A stretch of DNA of 64,000 nucleotides, taken from Clavaria fumosa (lineage: Eukaryota; Basidiomycota; Agaricomycetes; Agaricales; Clavariaceae). Within the stretch, counting starts at the first letter, position 1. Each line of letters begins with the position of its first letter. The notes beneath the pieces were generated by a model. The model saw nothing but the letters and a program-made list of their open reading frames with translations. It was not told where the DNA came from and did not search any database. The position numbers and the translations under genes were made by a program. Below are positions 1-10,615 of the stretch, piece after piece. Location: assembly GCA_951802425.1 (NCBI GenBank), contig OX637806.1, positions 1,674,001-1,738,000 on the forward strand, written 5' to 3'.

Positions 1-591
1 GCTTCTTGGTTGAAAACACGTTCTCATATCTTTCGACGTTCATTCCCCAGGTCCTCAAGGCTAGGAAGACAAATCACCGCGCGGACCTTTTCACGCGCGC
101 GATCAAGGCGGGAGACAATCTGAAGCGCGCGAATCGAAAGTTGATATTAAGGATGCGATTGTACGATTATGTTCTACCAACGTCTCCCAACATCTCACAA
201 TTCATGCGATCGCAGGCAACAAGCGGACTTGGTGGTTAAAGCTCCGAAAATGATGAGTGTGGAGGACACACTACAACCATGATTTGTTTCACGAGTATCA
301 GACCAAAGTTGAATGCGCTTCGATCGACATAAGGAGGGGTCAAGTGTCGTATGGTCGGGCGAAGGGGTCTTCAGACCAAAGAATACTAGCGTTGTATCGC
401 GGATAGAGTGCCTTCGCTGTACAGGTTATGTGGGGGGAGAAAGTTTTTGGTGTTGGATTGAGATCATAGCCGTCGGTCTAATAACCACAGTGATGCATGG
501 ATGGATTGAAACGCGACAAAACGTTGTCTACGAAAAATAATCTGTACCTGGGGCAGCTTAAGCCGTCCCTTCTTCTAAGGAATCTATCTGT
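1..591. other. Left edge, no gene supported
   Basis: A short open frame (about 6-239, +) follows a pyrimidine-rich stretch ending in CAG near position 50. It could be the last exon of a gene entering from the left, but it has no recognisable motif. Nothing else is supported before the stop codon of the first minus-strand gene at 592. Confidence 0.3.
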
Positions 592-1461
592 CTAGTCTTC
601 CGTCATCCTCGACTGCTCTTGGGCCAATTTGGCAAGCCTCCTCGACCGCCTAGACTTCGGGGATCCACTTCTAATAGCTGCATCGTACACGACGAGGCTT
701 TGTCTGGGAGAGCTGACACGCAGCTCCGCTCTGTCAGAAGTCAGTGGCCCGTCGTTGCCTAAGCGCATTTCGCCTCCATCCTCGTTGCGATGCAAAGTTT
801 TCGGGGAGTTATCCGAGACAGCCTGACCGGACGACCTGCGAATTTGTTTGCTTCTATGGCTTAACTTATAGCTCTTGGTCGGTGTAGTCGGAGAATCTGA
901 GCGTCTGCCTTTGCGCGGCGTTCTGGGCGTCCGCGATACACCTTGGGTCTGGGGGAGTGGAAGAGTACGGGTGGAACCCTCTCTGTGTGCGTTCGAGTTG
1001 TAAATCGCGTCGTCTCTGTCCTCCTGTATAGTGGGAAGTTTCGCGGAAGGCTGAGGGCGCACGTGAGACTCGCGTAGATCGATGTCTCCGGGTAGCAAAG
1101 ACACAGCGGTCCTCAAAGCGTCAAACGAAGCGAGCGTGCCCGACGTATGCGCGCCAACGCCTCTGGAAATTCGCGAGACTGGATCATAAAAGTTGAGGAA
1201 GAGAGAGCCTTCGCGGCTAGGCGGGGCATGTCTTTCAAAGTTGTCAATAGGCTACATAGAAATAAGTAAAGCATCTGACATCGATAACCTCAAAAAACTC
1301 ACAAGAGCATCGCCGGTGTCGTCGTTCTGCACGTCGAAATTCTGGCAATTGAAAAGAATGTCCTCTACAAGCTCGCTGTCACTGCGCGCAAGACCCCTGT
1401 TCATTGGCGTAATGGTGGAGGGAGACCTGAAGAATTCGATCTCAGAAGCTGTCCTTTGCAT
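592..1461 (-). CDS. Hypothetical Ser/Arg-rich protein, 2 exons
   Basis: I do not recognise this protein. The model is complement(592..1231, 1304..1461), 265 aa, starting at the ATG whose first base is 1461. A GTGAGT donor and an AG at 1232 give a 72-bp intron that keeps the frame; the nearer AG at 1252 would break it. The N-terminal third has ordinary composition. The rest is rich in Ser, Arg, Pro and Thr with basic patches (for example TPRKGRRSD), suggesting a disordered, possibly phosphorylated nuclear protein. It is divergent from the CAP59-like gene, with about 370 bp between start codons. Intron choice and start are inferred from frame only. Confidence 0.5.
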
Positions 1462-1834
1462 GGCTGTGGTGGGAGTTTATTCTTAGGAAACGGGAGAGGT
1501 CCAGATGTACTTTATAATCCGCTCACAGATGGTCCACATGGATTCCTTGAACCGCGCATTTGGCCCACAGTGGCTCAAGATCCGCATTTCATCGCCACGA
1601 ACCCACCGCCACAGCAGCCACGGCAACCTTCTCTTGCTGTTGCCATGGAAGGCACCCTACTGTAACTATACAAATGAGTCGAGAGGAGTGGACTGGACTG
1701 CATCCGCTGAGCGCGAGAGATGATCGAACAAAACAATCCTCCATCGCCCGATATGGTAATCGCTCCAAACAAACCGAGACACACCGACTCTTTCATTCCT
1801 CCGTGTCGCCTCAACGACGAGCAAGACGGCGGCG

Positions 1835-3871
1835 ATGGGCATGCGAACGCCTCCGAACTCGGTGGTTGCGCGGCTCAAACGTTTGCCGGCACACACCGCG
1901 CTGTTTATTGGCGTTTTAATTGGGTTCTTTATTAGCAGGACACTGCTCCCTTGGCATGTGCGTACATTCAACCCATGTCCTTTTCTCTGCTTCTTATGTC
2001 CTCTGCATCTAGTTTTCACCACCGTCTGCTTCAGCCTGGGGAAGAGGGCGAACCACTGGATATAAATCGTTTAAATCTTCTACCCACCAATCCATTCCTC
2101 TTCCCACTGTGGAACAACGTAGACGCGTGTTGGACATCCTCACATCCCTCTCACCACACTATACGAAGGAATGCACTCGGTCATCTCAGCCTCTCTATGT
2201 CAAGCAAGCCTCAGAACGTTATGCCCCGCTGATAGGTCATCAAACCCCTTCTTCCTCTTCCTGGTTCGGCTTCGGCTCATCAAATGACGATCAAACGCGC
2301 TTGGCTAATATTCGTCGAGACCTTAGCGGTGACGACCACAAATACTTCTTCGCCATCAACCTGTACAATTCGTTTGACATCATCCCGGATCTCTTTGCCA
2401 CTCTGTTCCGAGTTGCCGCCATCCTCGGATACCACAACGTCTTTGTGTCAATTTACGAGAATGGCTCAACCGATCAAACGAAGGCTCTACTCCGTATTTT
2501 CGATGCGCTCACGCGCAGCGTTGGAATGCGCTTCACTATCCGCACGTCCCAGCGCACTCGCGGCGCTTTCAATCATCGCATCGAGTATCTAGCCGAAGTT
2601 CGCAACGCGGCTTTTGTACCCTTGCATGAATTGAGAGAGGGCGAGAACGAATATTTTGATTCTATCGTCTTTATGAATGACGTTCTCCCTTGTGTGAACG
2701 ATCTGCTGGAATTGATATGGCAGAGTCGAAGAAACAATGCCGGCATTACTTGTGCGGCAGACTACATGTATCATGAGGAGATTGTAGGTTTTATTATTAT
2801 TATTAAGCATTGTGCATTGTCTCAAATTTACTCCCCCAGGGTTCCCCGGTGTTCTACGATAACTGGGTCGCACGTGACATCAACGGCACTGCGCTAGAGA
2901 ATGCGCCTTTTCAGTCGATTGTCCACCACCGTGAATCAAATGATTTATTTCAGCGACACCTTCCTATGCAAGTAAGTCGTGTCTATTTAGATCTGTGGTG
3001 TATCCTCAATGCAAATCGGGCAGGTCCAATCATGTTGGAATGGCATCGCGGTCCTCGATCCAATGCCCTTCTACTCTCCTCCCCATGTACGCTTTCGTAT
3101 GGCCCGGATCCACGAGGTATCGCTATCAGGAACCACTAGCCTTATACTTGCCATTCTGATCATGTTCTTGAAGAGCGAATGCAGCGCGAGTGAATGTAGC
3201 TTGATTTGCAACGATTATTGGGAGGCAGGCTACGGCAGAATCCTCATGGTTCCTAGGGTGAAGTTGGCTTATGACCGGGTACGTCACCTGTTTCCGCAAA
3301 TCTTTAAAGGGCTCATTGTTAGCGTAGAAAGTCTTTGACATCATCCACCCCACACGCCGAAACCTCACCGCGATTCGCGGGTTCGCTCGCCTCGGGGGGT
3401 TACCAGACAATCCTAGGACTGACCCACAGGTGAGTTCGTCACAGCCAGCGCTACTGCGGGTTTCAGTCATACATGCTGCTCGTTAGGATCGGAGTTGGTT
3501 TGGGCCGCACGATCGCCTCTTCGTTGAAGAGGAGAGCACGGAGGTCAAATTTGTGCCGGGGCCTGATTTCGGTGCGCTGAATTTCTACTCTGAATTTAAC
3601 CCCCTTTCTCTATCACCTTGGACGTGGCTATGGACGTCTCCGGCACGCCCCTCACTCATGCCATCATTTATTGGTGTCTCCGCTTTCTGGCATGCTGACA
3701 ACGCTTTGTTTTCTTTTCATAGTGTGGTGTTGGGGCTGGGATGGCGCAGGCGACCTTGATGGGCCTGACGTAGATCCCATTTGGGAGAAAATGTCGAACA
3801 AAAGCACGCGTCCGGACGCAGTGAAAGTGAGACACGACCGTAGCTTCAAGGTCGTCTCTCGTGGGGTTTGA
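1835..3871 (+). CDS. CAP59/CMT1-like alpha-1,3-mannosyltransferase (GT69)
   Basis: Exons 1835..1957, 2013..2783, 2840..2971, 3024..3116, 3174..3278, 3328..3429, 3487..3673, 3723..3871 give 553 aa in frame. This is a type II Golgi membrane protein: a short basic N-terminus, then a hydrophobic anchor (residues about 16-36, TALFIGVLIGFF), then a lumenal domain. Family blocks seen in order: YFFAINLYNSFDIIPDL, YENGSTDQT, FMNDVLPCVNDLLEL, YDNWVARDING, SASECSLICNDYW and the C-terminal CWGWDGAGDLDGPDVDP. In Cryptococcus this family (Pfam CAP59_mtransfer) includes CMT1, an alpha-1,3-mannosyltransferase, and CAP59, needed for capsule export. The exact linkage made here cannot be told. Its 3' end faces the CAP64-like gene. 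Confidence 0.9.
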
Positions 3872-4428
3872 AGGATGGGAGGTCCTGGGAGCAGGAGAGG
3901 TTTCCTGCTGCCCATAGGATGCAATGGGTGGGAAGACACATGCCTCCCCGATAATGCCTCAGCCTACAACTTTTCGGTTTGAATTGGGGCATAAGAAAGC
4001 ACTTTAGGATTAGTAATGATGGGTTCTGCACCTTATAATGTACTCATTTGTTCTTCGCAATTCTATCTAATCTCACTGGCCAAGTGCCAAGTTAGAATAG
4101 GCAATAATTGTTGCATGCAAACCACTGTTATTGATTTTGATAACTATGAAGGTGAAATGTGGACAAAGGTAAGGCAGGAGCACTCTAAATCATTTCATCA
4201 TACTTAATGTCGCAATCGCACAGTTCAATGTTGCAAGAAACAAGACATTCTACATTCAGGATTAGAGATGCAGAGTACAATGCATTGTCCAAGGGGAAAT
4301 ATGGGTATCACCGACCCTTTGCTGATAAGCAAGGCAATAATAGAGAAGAGGAGAGGAAGTATGTAAAACCAGTGTTGTGAAGAACATTATTACAACTGCA
4401 CTATCCATCAGTGATTAGACAGACGTAG
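3872..4428. other. Convergent intergenic region
   Basis: AT-rich stretch between two tail-to-tail genes. I see no coding or RNA feature; it should hold both polyadenylation regions. Confidence 0.4.
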
Positions 4429-6630
4429 CTACGTCGCGAACAGGGCAACAATTTTGAAAGCCGGCACGACTTGCTCCTCCTCGCCCATCAATTGACACTC
4501 GACATAGTGTGATCCCCCCGCGACGTTATGGTCGATCATCACCAGTCTGGTGGAAAAAAAGTCACTAGGGAACGAAAGGAAGGCAGACAGACAGACAGAC
4601 AGACTCACGTCTCTCTTGTTTCGCCTTTGGGGATGTCCGGCGCGGCGTTTTCTAAGAGCACCGCGCCATTGTAATTGTCGTCTACCCAGCATTCCACTGC
4701 ACTCCCTTCTCCCACGTCCCTGGTGCTCTCCCGCAGATAGTATATCCCAACGTCACCAGCGCGCAGTTGCATTGGGATGCGCATCTTTGACATTGGCAGC
4801 GTCGAAAAATAGTAGTGAGCCGAGGGCGTCTGGGACGCCGTAGCTGCCCCTGCAGACGCCGAAGCCTCATCAGTAAGGGGTGATCCTCACGGAAAAACGC
4901 AGCGTTTACCTGGGGGTGGGTGATGTGCTGACCAGCCGCTCCCATAGAAGACACCGGGCGGGAGGGGATTGATCAGATCGTTCGCGCTGACACACCATGG
5001 ATGAATCTCCGGAAAGGTAGAGTCGCCGGGACGCGTATTGATCATTGCGCGCGGCACCTTTGCGCGCATTCATAAACGCGTTTCATCAATACCTTTTCCG
5101 GGCGCGACTCGGGAAAGATCGTCCTCACCATGTGAATGAGTAGCGCCGTTGTTTGTGCAGACTGATCGACATATTGCACAGGCGGCTTGCGCTCTGCGTC
5201 AGGGTCTTCGTCCGAGACGGCCGCCTTCTCTGGTGGCACTCCCTTGCGCTCTCCGACGCCGCCAAATAAGCCATGCGAATCGCCATCGGCCTTGCCCTTA
5301 CCCTTACTAATTCCCCTCAACTTGGCTATGGACATGTCAGGAAAATGAACGAGAGGGATGAACTTTGCCAGACGCACATTTGAGGGTCTCGGGCGTGACG
5401 ATCTGGGGTCCTGGATCTCGCCCCGTCGCGATATCCCAAGCTCTGCATATTTGAGACTGGAAATAAGCTATCAACACGTCGGAAAGGAGAATGTGTCCGG
5501 AGGGATTTGCGAGCACTGGATCTACGTAGTGCCGATTGATGGACGATGGGGATGTCATGTACGACGGGTATAATATCGGCTTTATGCTTGCAACGGAAGA
5601 GGTGATCTCTCAACCGGTCCCTTTGAATTGAGAGGACAGACACATACCTGATATGTGGTACATCGTAGAACGATCCGACCTGAGTGTGCCAGAACTCTGG
5701 TCCGCTCCATCCATATGTTTCTTGCACCTGAGCTGCGTTAAACTGACGAAGGGATATGACAAAGAGAAAATGTGCATACTTGAGGCGAAAAATGTCCTAA
5801 AATGAGCACTGCTGGAACGTCGCGCCTGAGCAGAATCGAGCGAACGAGAATTTCAAAATTAGTCAAGGTTTCCTTATCGCTGCTGGGTCGTAAGCCGCAC
5901 GGAACGTAGGGTAGAAAGGAAAAAGGGCCCACCCTGGATCGTCGACATCAAACTCGAGGATGACGAGGTCGGTAGCGTCCGGAAGGTGATGCGCATTGCA
6001 AAAGGCAAAGTATCTCGAGTTGGTACGTCTCATCGCGCCGTTGGTGAGTTCAGAAGCCGGGTGTGGGAATACACTGTTCCACCACTGGAAGAATAAAGAA
6101 GGATAACATTTTGACGATATGGGATCATCACCGGCGCCGTGGCACGCAGAAACTGTGAAGGAATTGAGAAAAAGATATGAGGCCTGACACATTCACTCAC
6201 CTGAACCACCAATAACACTGATGGTAACGGGTTCGCCCATGAGGGCGCGTTTTAAAACCCGCTGTACTCGTAGCCCGGTGCCCGAATTAAGCCTGGTCTG
6301 AGCCAGAGCGCTGTCACCGTATTTCTTCGCGAGGAGATCTCCTTGTGCACCCGCAGGACAAAAACTGAAAGGATACTTTGCCCCCGGTCCTATGTCGTTG
6401 AGATAGACAATGGGCTTCAAATTTGCATTGGACCAATGAGCAGGGATTATATCGGCTCGGAAGGGATAGATGAAATGGGTCAAAAGGAAGACGAAAGATA
6501 TGAGGACTAGGGCAATGCATATGCGCTTCGTCGGGGTGAAGGAACGCTGAGAGGTTTTGGGATTGCCGGGATACACCGTTGGCGGTGGGGGCGAGATGTG
6601 CGCGGGCGACATTGGTGGTCGTCGGTACAT
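4429..6630 (-). CDS. CAP64-like capsule-associated protein, SGNH-hydrolase-like
   Basis: Model: complement(4429..4546, 4609..4849, 4910..5057, 5129..5325, 5378..5586, 5648..5742, 5780..5882, 5933..6152, 6201..6630), 586 aa. A membrane anchor lies at residues about 36-57 (ICIALVLISFVFLLTHF), so it is probably a type II Golgi protein. The lumenal part starts with VIGGSVSACHGAGDD, resembling block I (G-x-S) of SGNH/GDSL hydrolases. Further conserved blocks are LVILEFDVDD, YVDPVLANPSGH, CVSANDLINPLPP and ECWVDDNY, and the protein ends after GGSHYVECQLMGEE. Relatives are annotated as CAP64-like or capsule-associated; the biochemical role is not settled and the SGNH assignment is inference. The exon 3 acceptor is a NAGNAG (5882 or 5879), both in frame. 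The intron 4550-4608 contains a short CAGA microsatellite. Confidence 0.8.
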
Positions 6631-7448
6631 TACCAACCAAATCGCTACTCGTAGTGGTGATTTCAGTTTTGATTAGTGTTGCCACGGCTCGGTTCCGATT
6701 TCCGATCCGAAAACTCTTTGCACATGGCCATGCCAAATGTTCAGCAGCTCCTGTATTACAACCATTAGGGCCTATAGCCAGCATGGTGCAAGTTCTGGTC
6801 TAGCTACTGGTTGTCCAATGGCTTGGTGGCTTAGCAGCTGATTAGTGGTTGATACATTGATGAGCTAAGCTGTGGCTGTGGCAACACTAGGTGTGATGAA
6901 TGTGTCTTTCTCACAGGTGCTGTTGCTACATCAGCAAAATTGTGTTTTTAAGCATATATGACAGACTATGTAGTGCTCTATAGCTTACCATAGACAGCTG
7001 TCTATTAGAAAACTAGGAATATTCTGTTAGCTCAGTCAAATATAAGACTGCCTAGGGCATCAGAGAATGTCTAGTACAGACAGCCCAGTCAAGTATAAGA
7101 TGCTCAGTACTCTTCCCAAATATGGCACATGCTTTTATGTCATCTGTCCAGCCCCTTTCCTCCAAAACGCACTAGGTAGTGTAGCGGGTAGCGGGAAGTC
7201 CGAGGAAGGTTTGTCTGGCGTGGTGTGTTTTGCACCGCGGGGGGCATCTCACCCAAGCGCGGTGCGGAGGTGACTGGAAGGCTTTGCCTCGCCCGGCGGG
7301 GCATGCGTAGGCGCGAGCGACGCTTGTCGCTGGATGCGTGGGCTGTAAACCGCATACAAATGCGATTATATTTGTGACCACGTGCCTGGCCCTGCAAAAT
7401 TACTTCTGAGGAGGAGTTGCTCTTCTCGCTTGGTCAAGTCTTCACGCA
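6631..7448. other. Divergent intergenic region
   Basis: 818 bp between the starts of the CAP64-like and SURF6 genes. It should contain both promoters. I found no clear TATA box, RNA gene or repeat. Confidence 0.4.
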
Positions 7449-8869
7449 ATGCCATCCACGTCGTCAAGTAGTCTCGAAAACTCTCTAGAAACGCACAACA
7501 GCGCCTTTGAAGCCCTGCTCAAACTTATTCCCACCAAATATTATCTGCCCCAGCAGTTAACCGAAGCACAGGTCGTGACCGCTTTCGTTGCAGTCGGCAG
7601 GAGTCTGACAATACTTAACAGATTGCATCCAGGTACCTGAAACACACCAAGTCTAAAGCCTCAAAGCAGGCAGCCAAGGAGGCCTCCAAGAAGGCCAGAA
7701 GAGATAAAGTGCGCAGGAAATCCTGACCAGCCCGCTCGTATCTTCCTCTGACTTCGGCGGCGTATGAATAACAGCTTGACCCTGCCAACGAGAAAACCAT
7801 CCTCGAACTCCAGACGGAGATTGACCCTTCTTCGCCCTCACGACCAGGCAAACGCCGAAGGACAGAGATTCAGCCCCGTGACGATAGTAATGATGACGAG
7901 GCATCGGAGGCGCCAGACGGCGCGTTCAATGATGACCGACCTGATTTGAATGAGGAGGCCCCTGTCCCGATGGCGTCCCCAACCTCGATCACGCATCTGC
8001 GTGCGAAACTGCACGCCCGAATCGCCGCGATACAGCGCGGTGCGGGCAGAACAGAGGCGGGCGACCGGGACGCGCTCTTAGAGGAACGGCGGGCGCAAAG
8101 AGCGGCACTCCGCGAGAAACGCAGGAGGGAAACGAAAGAGAGAATCAGTAAAGAGAAATCAAAGGCAAAAGGCAAGAGCAAGATTAAGGACCAAGATAAC
8201 TGCGTAGTTCAGACCAAAGTATGGCCTTCGTCGATCAGGTTTCGTTCGCCGGTGAAACTGATTACGATGTGATGTGGAATAGGTCCCGCTCATTGTGTCG
8301 GAAGATACGACTAAACCGACGCCTCCCACACAGCACGACCAAGGCTCACTGACCAATATTGCATTCTCTAACATCGCTTCCGGCCCCCGAGACCACCATT
8401 TGCAGCTCTCCTCGAATCCCACACAGGCCCTCTCCCAGCTCGCCGCCCGGAAGTCCAAGCTCGCGGCTTTACCGGAGGAGAAACGTGCTACAGTCGAGGA
8501 GAAGGACAAGTGGAATAAAGCAGAGGCCCGTTTAAAGGGCGTGAAGATCAGGGAAGACGAAGGCCGGCTGAAAAAGGCTGTGAAGAGGAAGGAAAAAGAG
8601 AAAATTAAAAGCAAGAAAACTTGGTGCGTTCTCCTGTTTCCTCTATATGCAGACCTTTCTGAGGTGGAGCGCGATACAGGGGGGAACGGAAGAAACAAAT
8701 CGCGACAGCCATGGCCGCCAAACAAAAAAAGCGCACAGACAACATCGCGATGCGGAACGAGCGCAGGAAGGACAAGAAAAAGACAGGGAAAGTTAAGAAG
8801 GCACGGCCTGGCTTTGAGGGCAAAGCCTTTGGAAGGCCACAAGGCAAAGCGAAACCTGTGAATAAGTAA
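7449..8869 (+). CDS. SURF6/RRP14-like ribosome biogenesis protein
   Basis: Exons 7449..7571, 7622..7708, 7775..8218, 8283..8623, 8680..8869 give 394 aa. SURF6/Rrp14 is a nucleolar protein needed for pre-rRNA processing of both subunits. Seen: an N-terminal block ending ASRYLKHTKSKA, an acidic/basic central part, and a long Lys/Arg/Glu-rich helix (LEERRAQRAALREKRRRE). The conserved C-terminal block reads KKQIATAMAAKQKKR and KARPGFEGKAFG. The last junction (TG|G) restores TWGERKKQ, fixing the intron at 8624-8679. The first intron uses an unusual GTCGTG donor. The short Lys/Arg-rich C-terminal tail fits nucleolar targeting. Confidence 0.88.
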
Positions 8870-8999
8870 TGCGCGGTGACCATGTCACTGTTGGTTTCGA
8901 TTGCCTATGGATATAATTTGTTTCTTTTACATATTCATGAGTGAAAGTGTCCAGATCCAACATCCATTTCTCATGGCCATGACATCGATGACAAAAGCC

Positions 9000-10470
9000 T
9001 CAATCGAAAGGCACGGGTCTAATCCCCGGCCCTAAAAAGGGTTTCCCGCGCTCCGTTTCCTGCTGAGCCTGCGCAGCTGCAAACGCGCTTGGGATAGGAA
9101 TTCCACAGCAATCACCCCATCCAGTCGCTGTCACTGTCCTTGCGTGAGCATGACCACATGGCGAGTCGGTGGGTCCAGAGCTCAATGAGGGCTTGGGCGG
9201 GCCAGTGTAGCCTAGCATGGAACCGAACAAGAAGTGTTGAATGACGGGAAGCTTGCCGAGCACTTCGGCCTTGTACATCTTAATCATGCCAGTGTTGACC
9301 TTGTCCCATGTTCTGACCTGAGAAGGACCAGTTGGCAATGCGAATGCAGGGAAGGATGCAGACATACGGCTGAGATATCATCTAGCATTGGTGAGTGCCA
9401 TCTCAGGGATGCTGTCTTAACCTGTGTATGCATGAAGCCACCGGCTTTGAGACGCAAAAACGAGACTCACAGAATTGATGAATTTGATGCAAGCGAAATA
9501 GATGTAATCCTTGGCGTACTCGTCCACCACTTCGGCATCATGGATGGCTTTAGGTCGGATGTACTTGTGTCCTAAGATGTACGCATCAAGAATGAGTATG
9601 AGATGACGCTCTGCCTTTAGGACTCACCGCGAAGTTGTGCAGATCCAAACAAGAAGGGGAGAAAGTGGTAATCGTCTAGGCCCCAGACTCCATGAGATCC
9701 TGCGGGTTCTAACCAATATGTTGATTGCAATACGCGCATGATCTGGAGGTACCTGAGAGGAAGAGTCATTTCATATCGCAAGCAAAATCAAGGCTGGCAG
9801 ACGTGCTTCCAGAAGACTTTGATGACAAGCGCAGTATGGTCGGTTGGTTTCACGACACCCAGGCGTTCTAAGCATATCCTATAACAGCCAAAAATAAGCG
9901 ACGAAAAAGGGGCAGAGTACAATCAACAAACAGCCAACACAAGAAATTGAGTTCCATCCCACTGCCGTAGTCGATCCTAGTCCGATTTCCCCATGCTTCT
10001 TCAAAGTACACTTGGACCTCCTCGATGGCAGAGGACGGGAGACCTGGCAATGATTCGTGCAGTGAAGCAGAGACCTGTCACGAATTGAGAAGCGTCCTAA
10101 GGCAGGCTAGTAATAGAATATGCCAACCTCGGCTACTTTGTCGTAGAATGTTCTGAAAGCTGGATTCCCGAATCTCGAACCCGAGTTGGGTATCGGCGGA
10201 GTGGTAAGGGCTATCTGCTCGACTTGTTGAAGCAGCGTGAGTATTGCATTTACACCCTGTGCGATGTGTGCTTTAGCTTGGGGCCGAGAACGGACAGCTT
10301 GCGACCGTACATACTTCTGATTCTGAGCATTTGTCGGCCAGTTTCACTCCAACCACGGACTCGTTGAGCGCCTCAACGTGGGCAACGATATCGCGGTACG
10401 TCTGGGATGCTTCAAACGCAGCCAATTGTTCTGAAGATAAGATTTCTTTGTTAGGCTTCCTGAACGCCAT
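9000..10470 (-). CDS. Serine/threonine phosphatase 2A activator PTPA (Rrd-type PPIase)
   Basis: Model: complement(9000..9317, 9368..9421, 9471..9571, 9628..9752, 9807..9878, 9932..10074, 10128..10256, 10315..10470), 365 aa. PTPA is a cytosolic/nuclear ATP-dependent activator and peptidyl-prolyl isomerase of PP2A catalytic subunits. Signatures: [51 protein letters not shown], and [20 protein letters not shown]. Intron 9753-9806 must be GC-AG (donor GCACGT): only that junction joins VFWK to YLQIMR in frame, and no GT works in that phase. The C-terminus ends shortly after the VIQHFLFGS block with a Gly/Pro-rich tail. Confidence 0.92.
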
Positions 10471-10615
10471 GGCAGACAGCGAGGAGGCCAAAGGAATTAT
10501 TACAGTTAAAAAATTAAATTAAATTTACATAACAAATAGTAGAAAATAAAAAATCTACCGCTTGCTCCGCGTCGTTCCCTTCGTCTGCAAGACGACCACG
10601 ACCGTCGTCGCCCAC

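Noticed and set aside
1..240. 77-codon frame at the left edge as a gene
   Set aside because: No start, no motif and no full context; it may be a terminal exon but cannot be supported.
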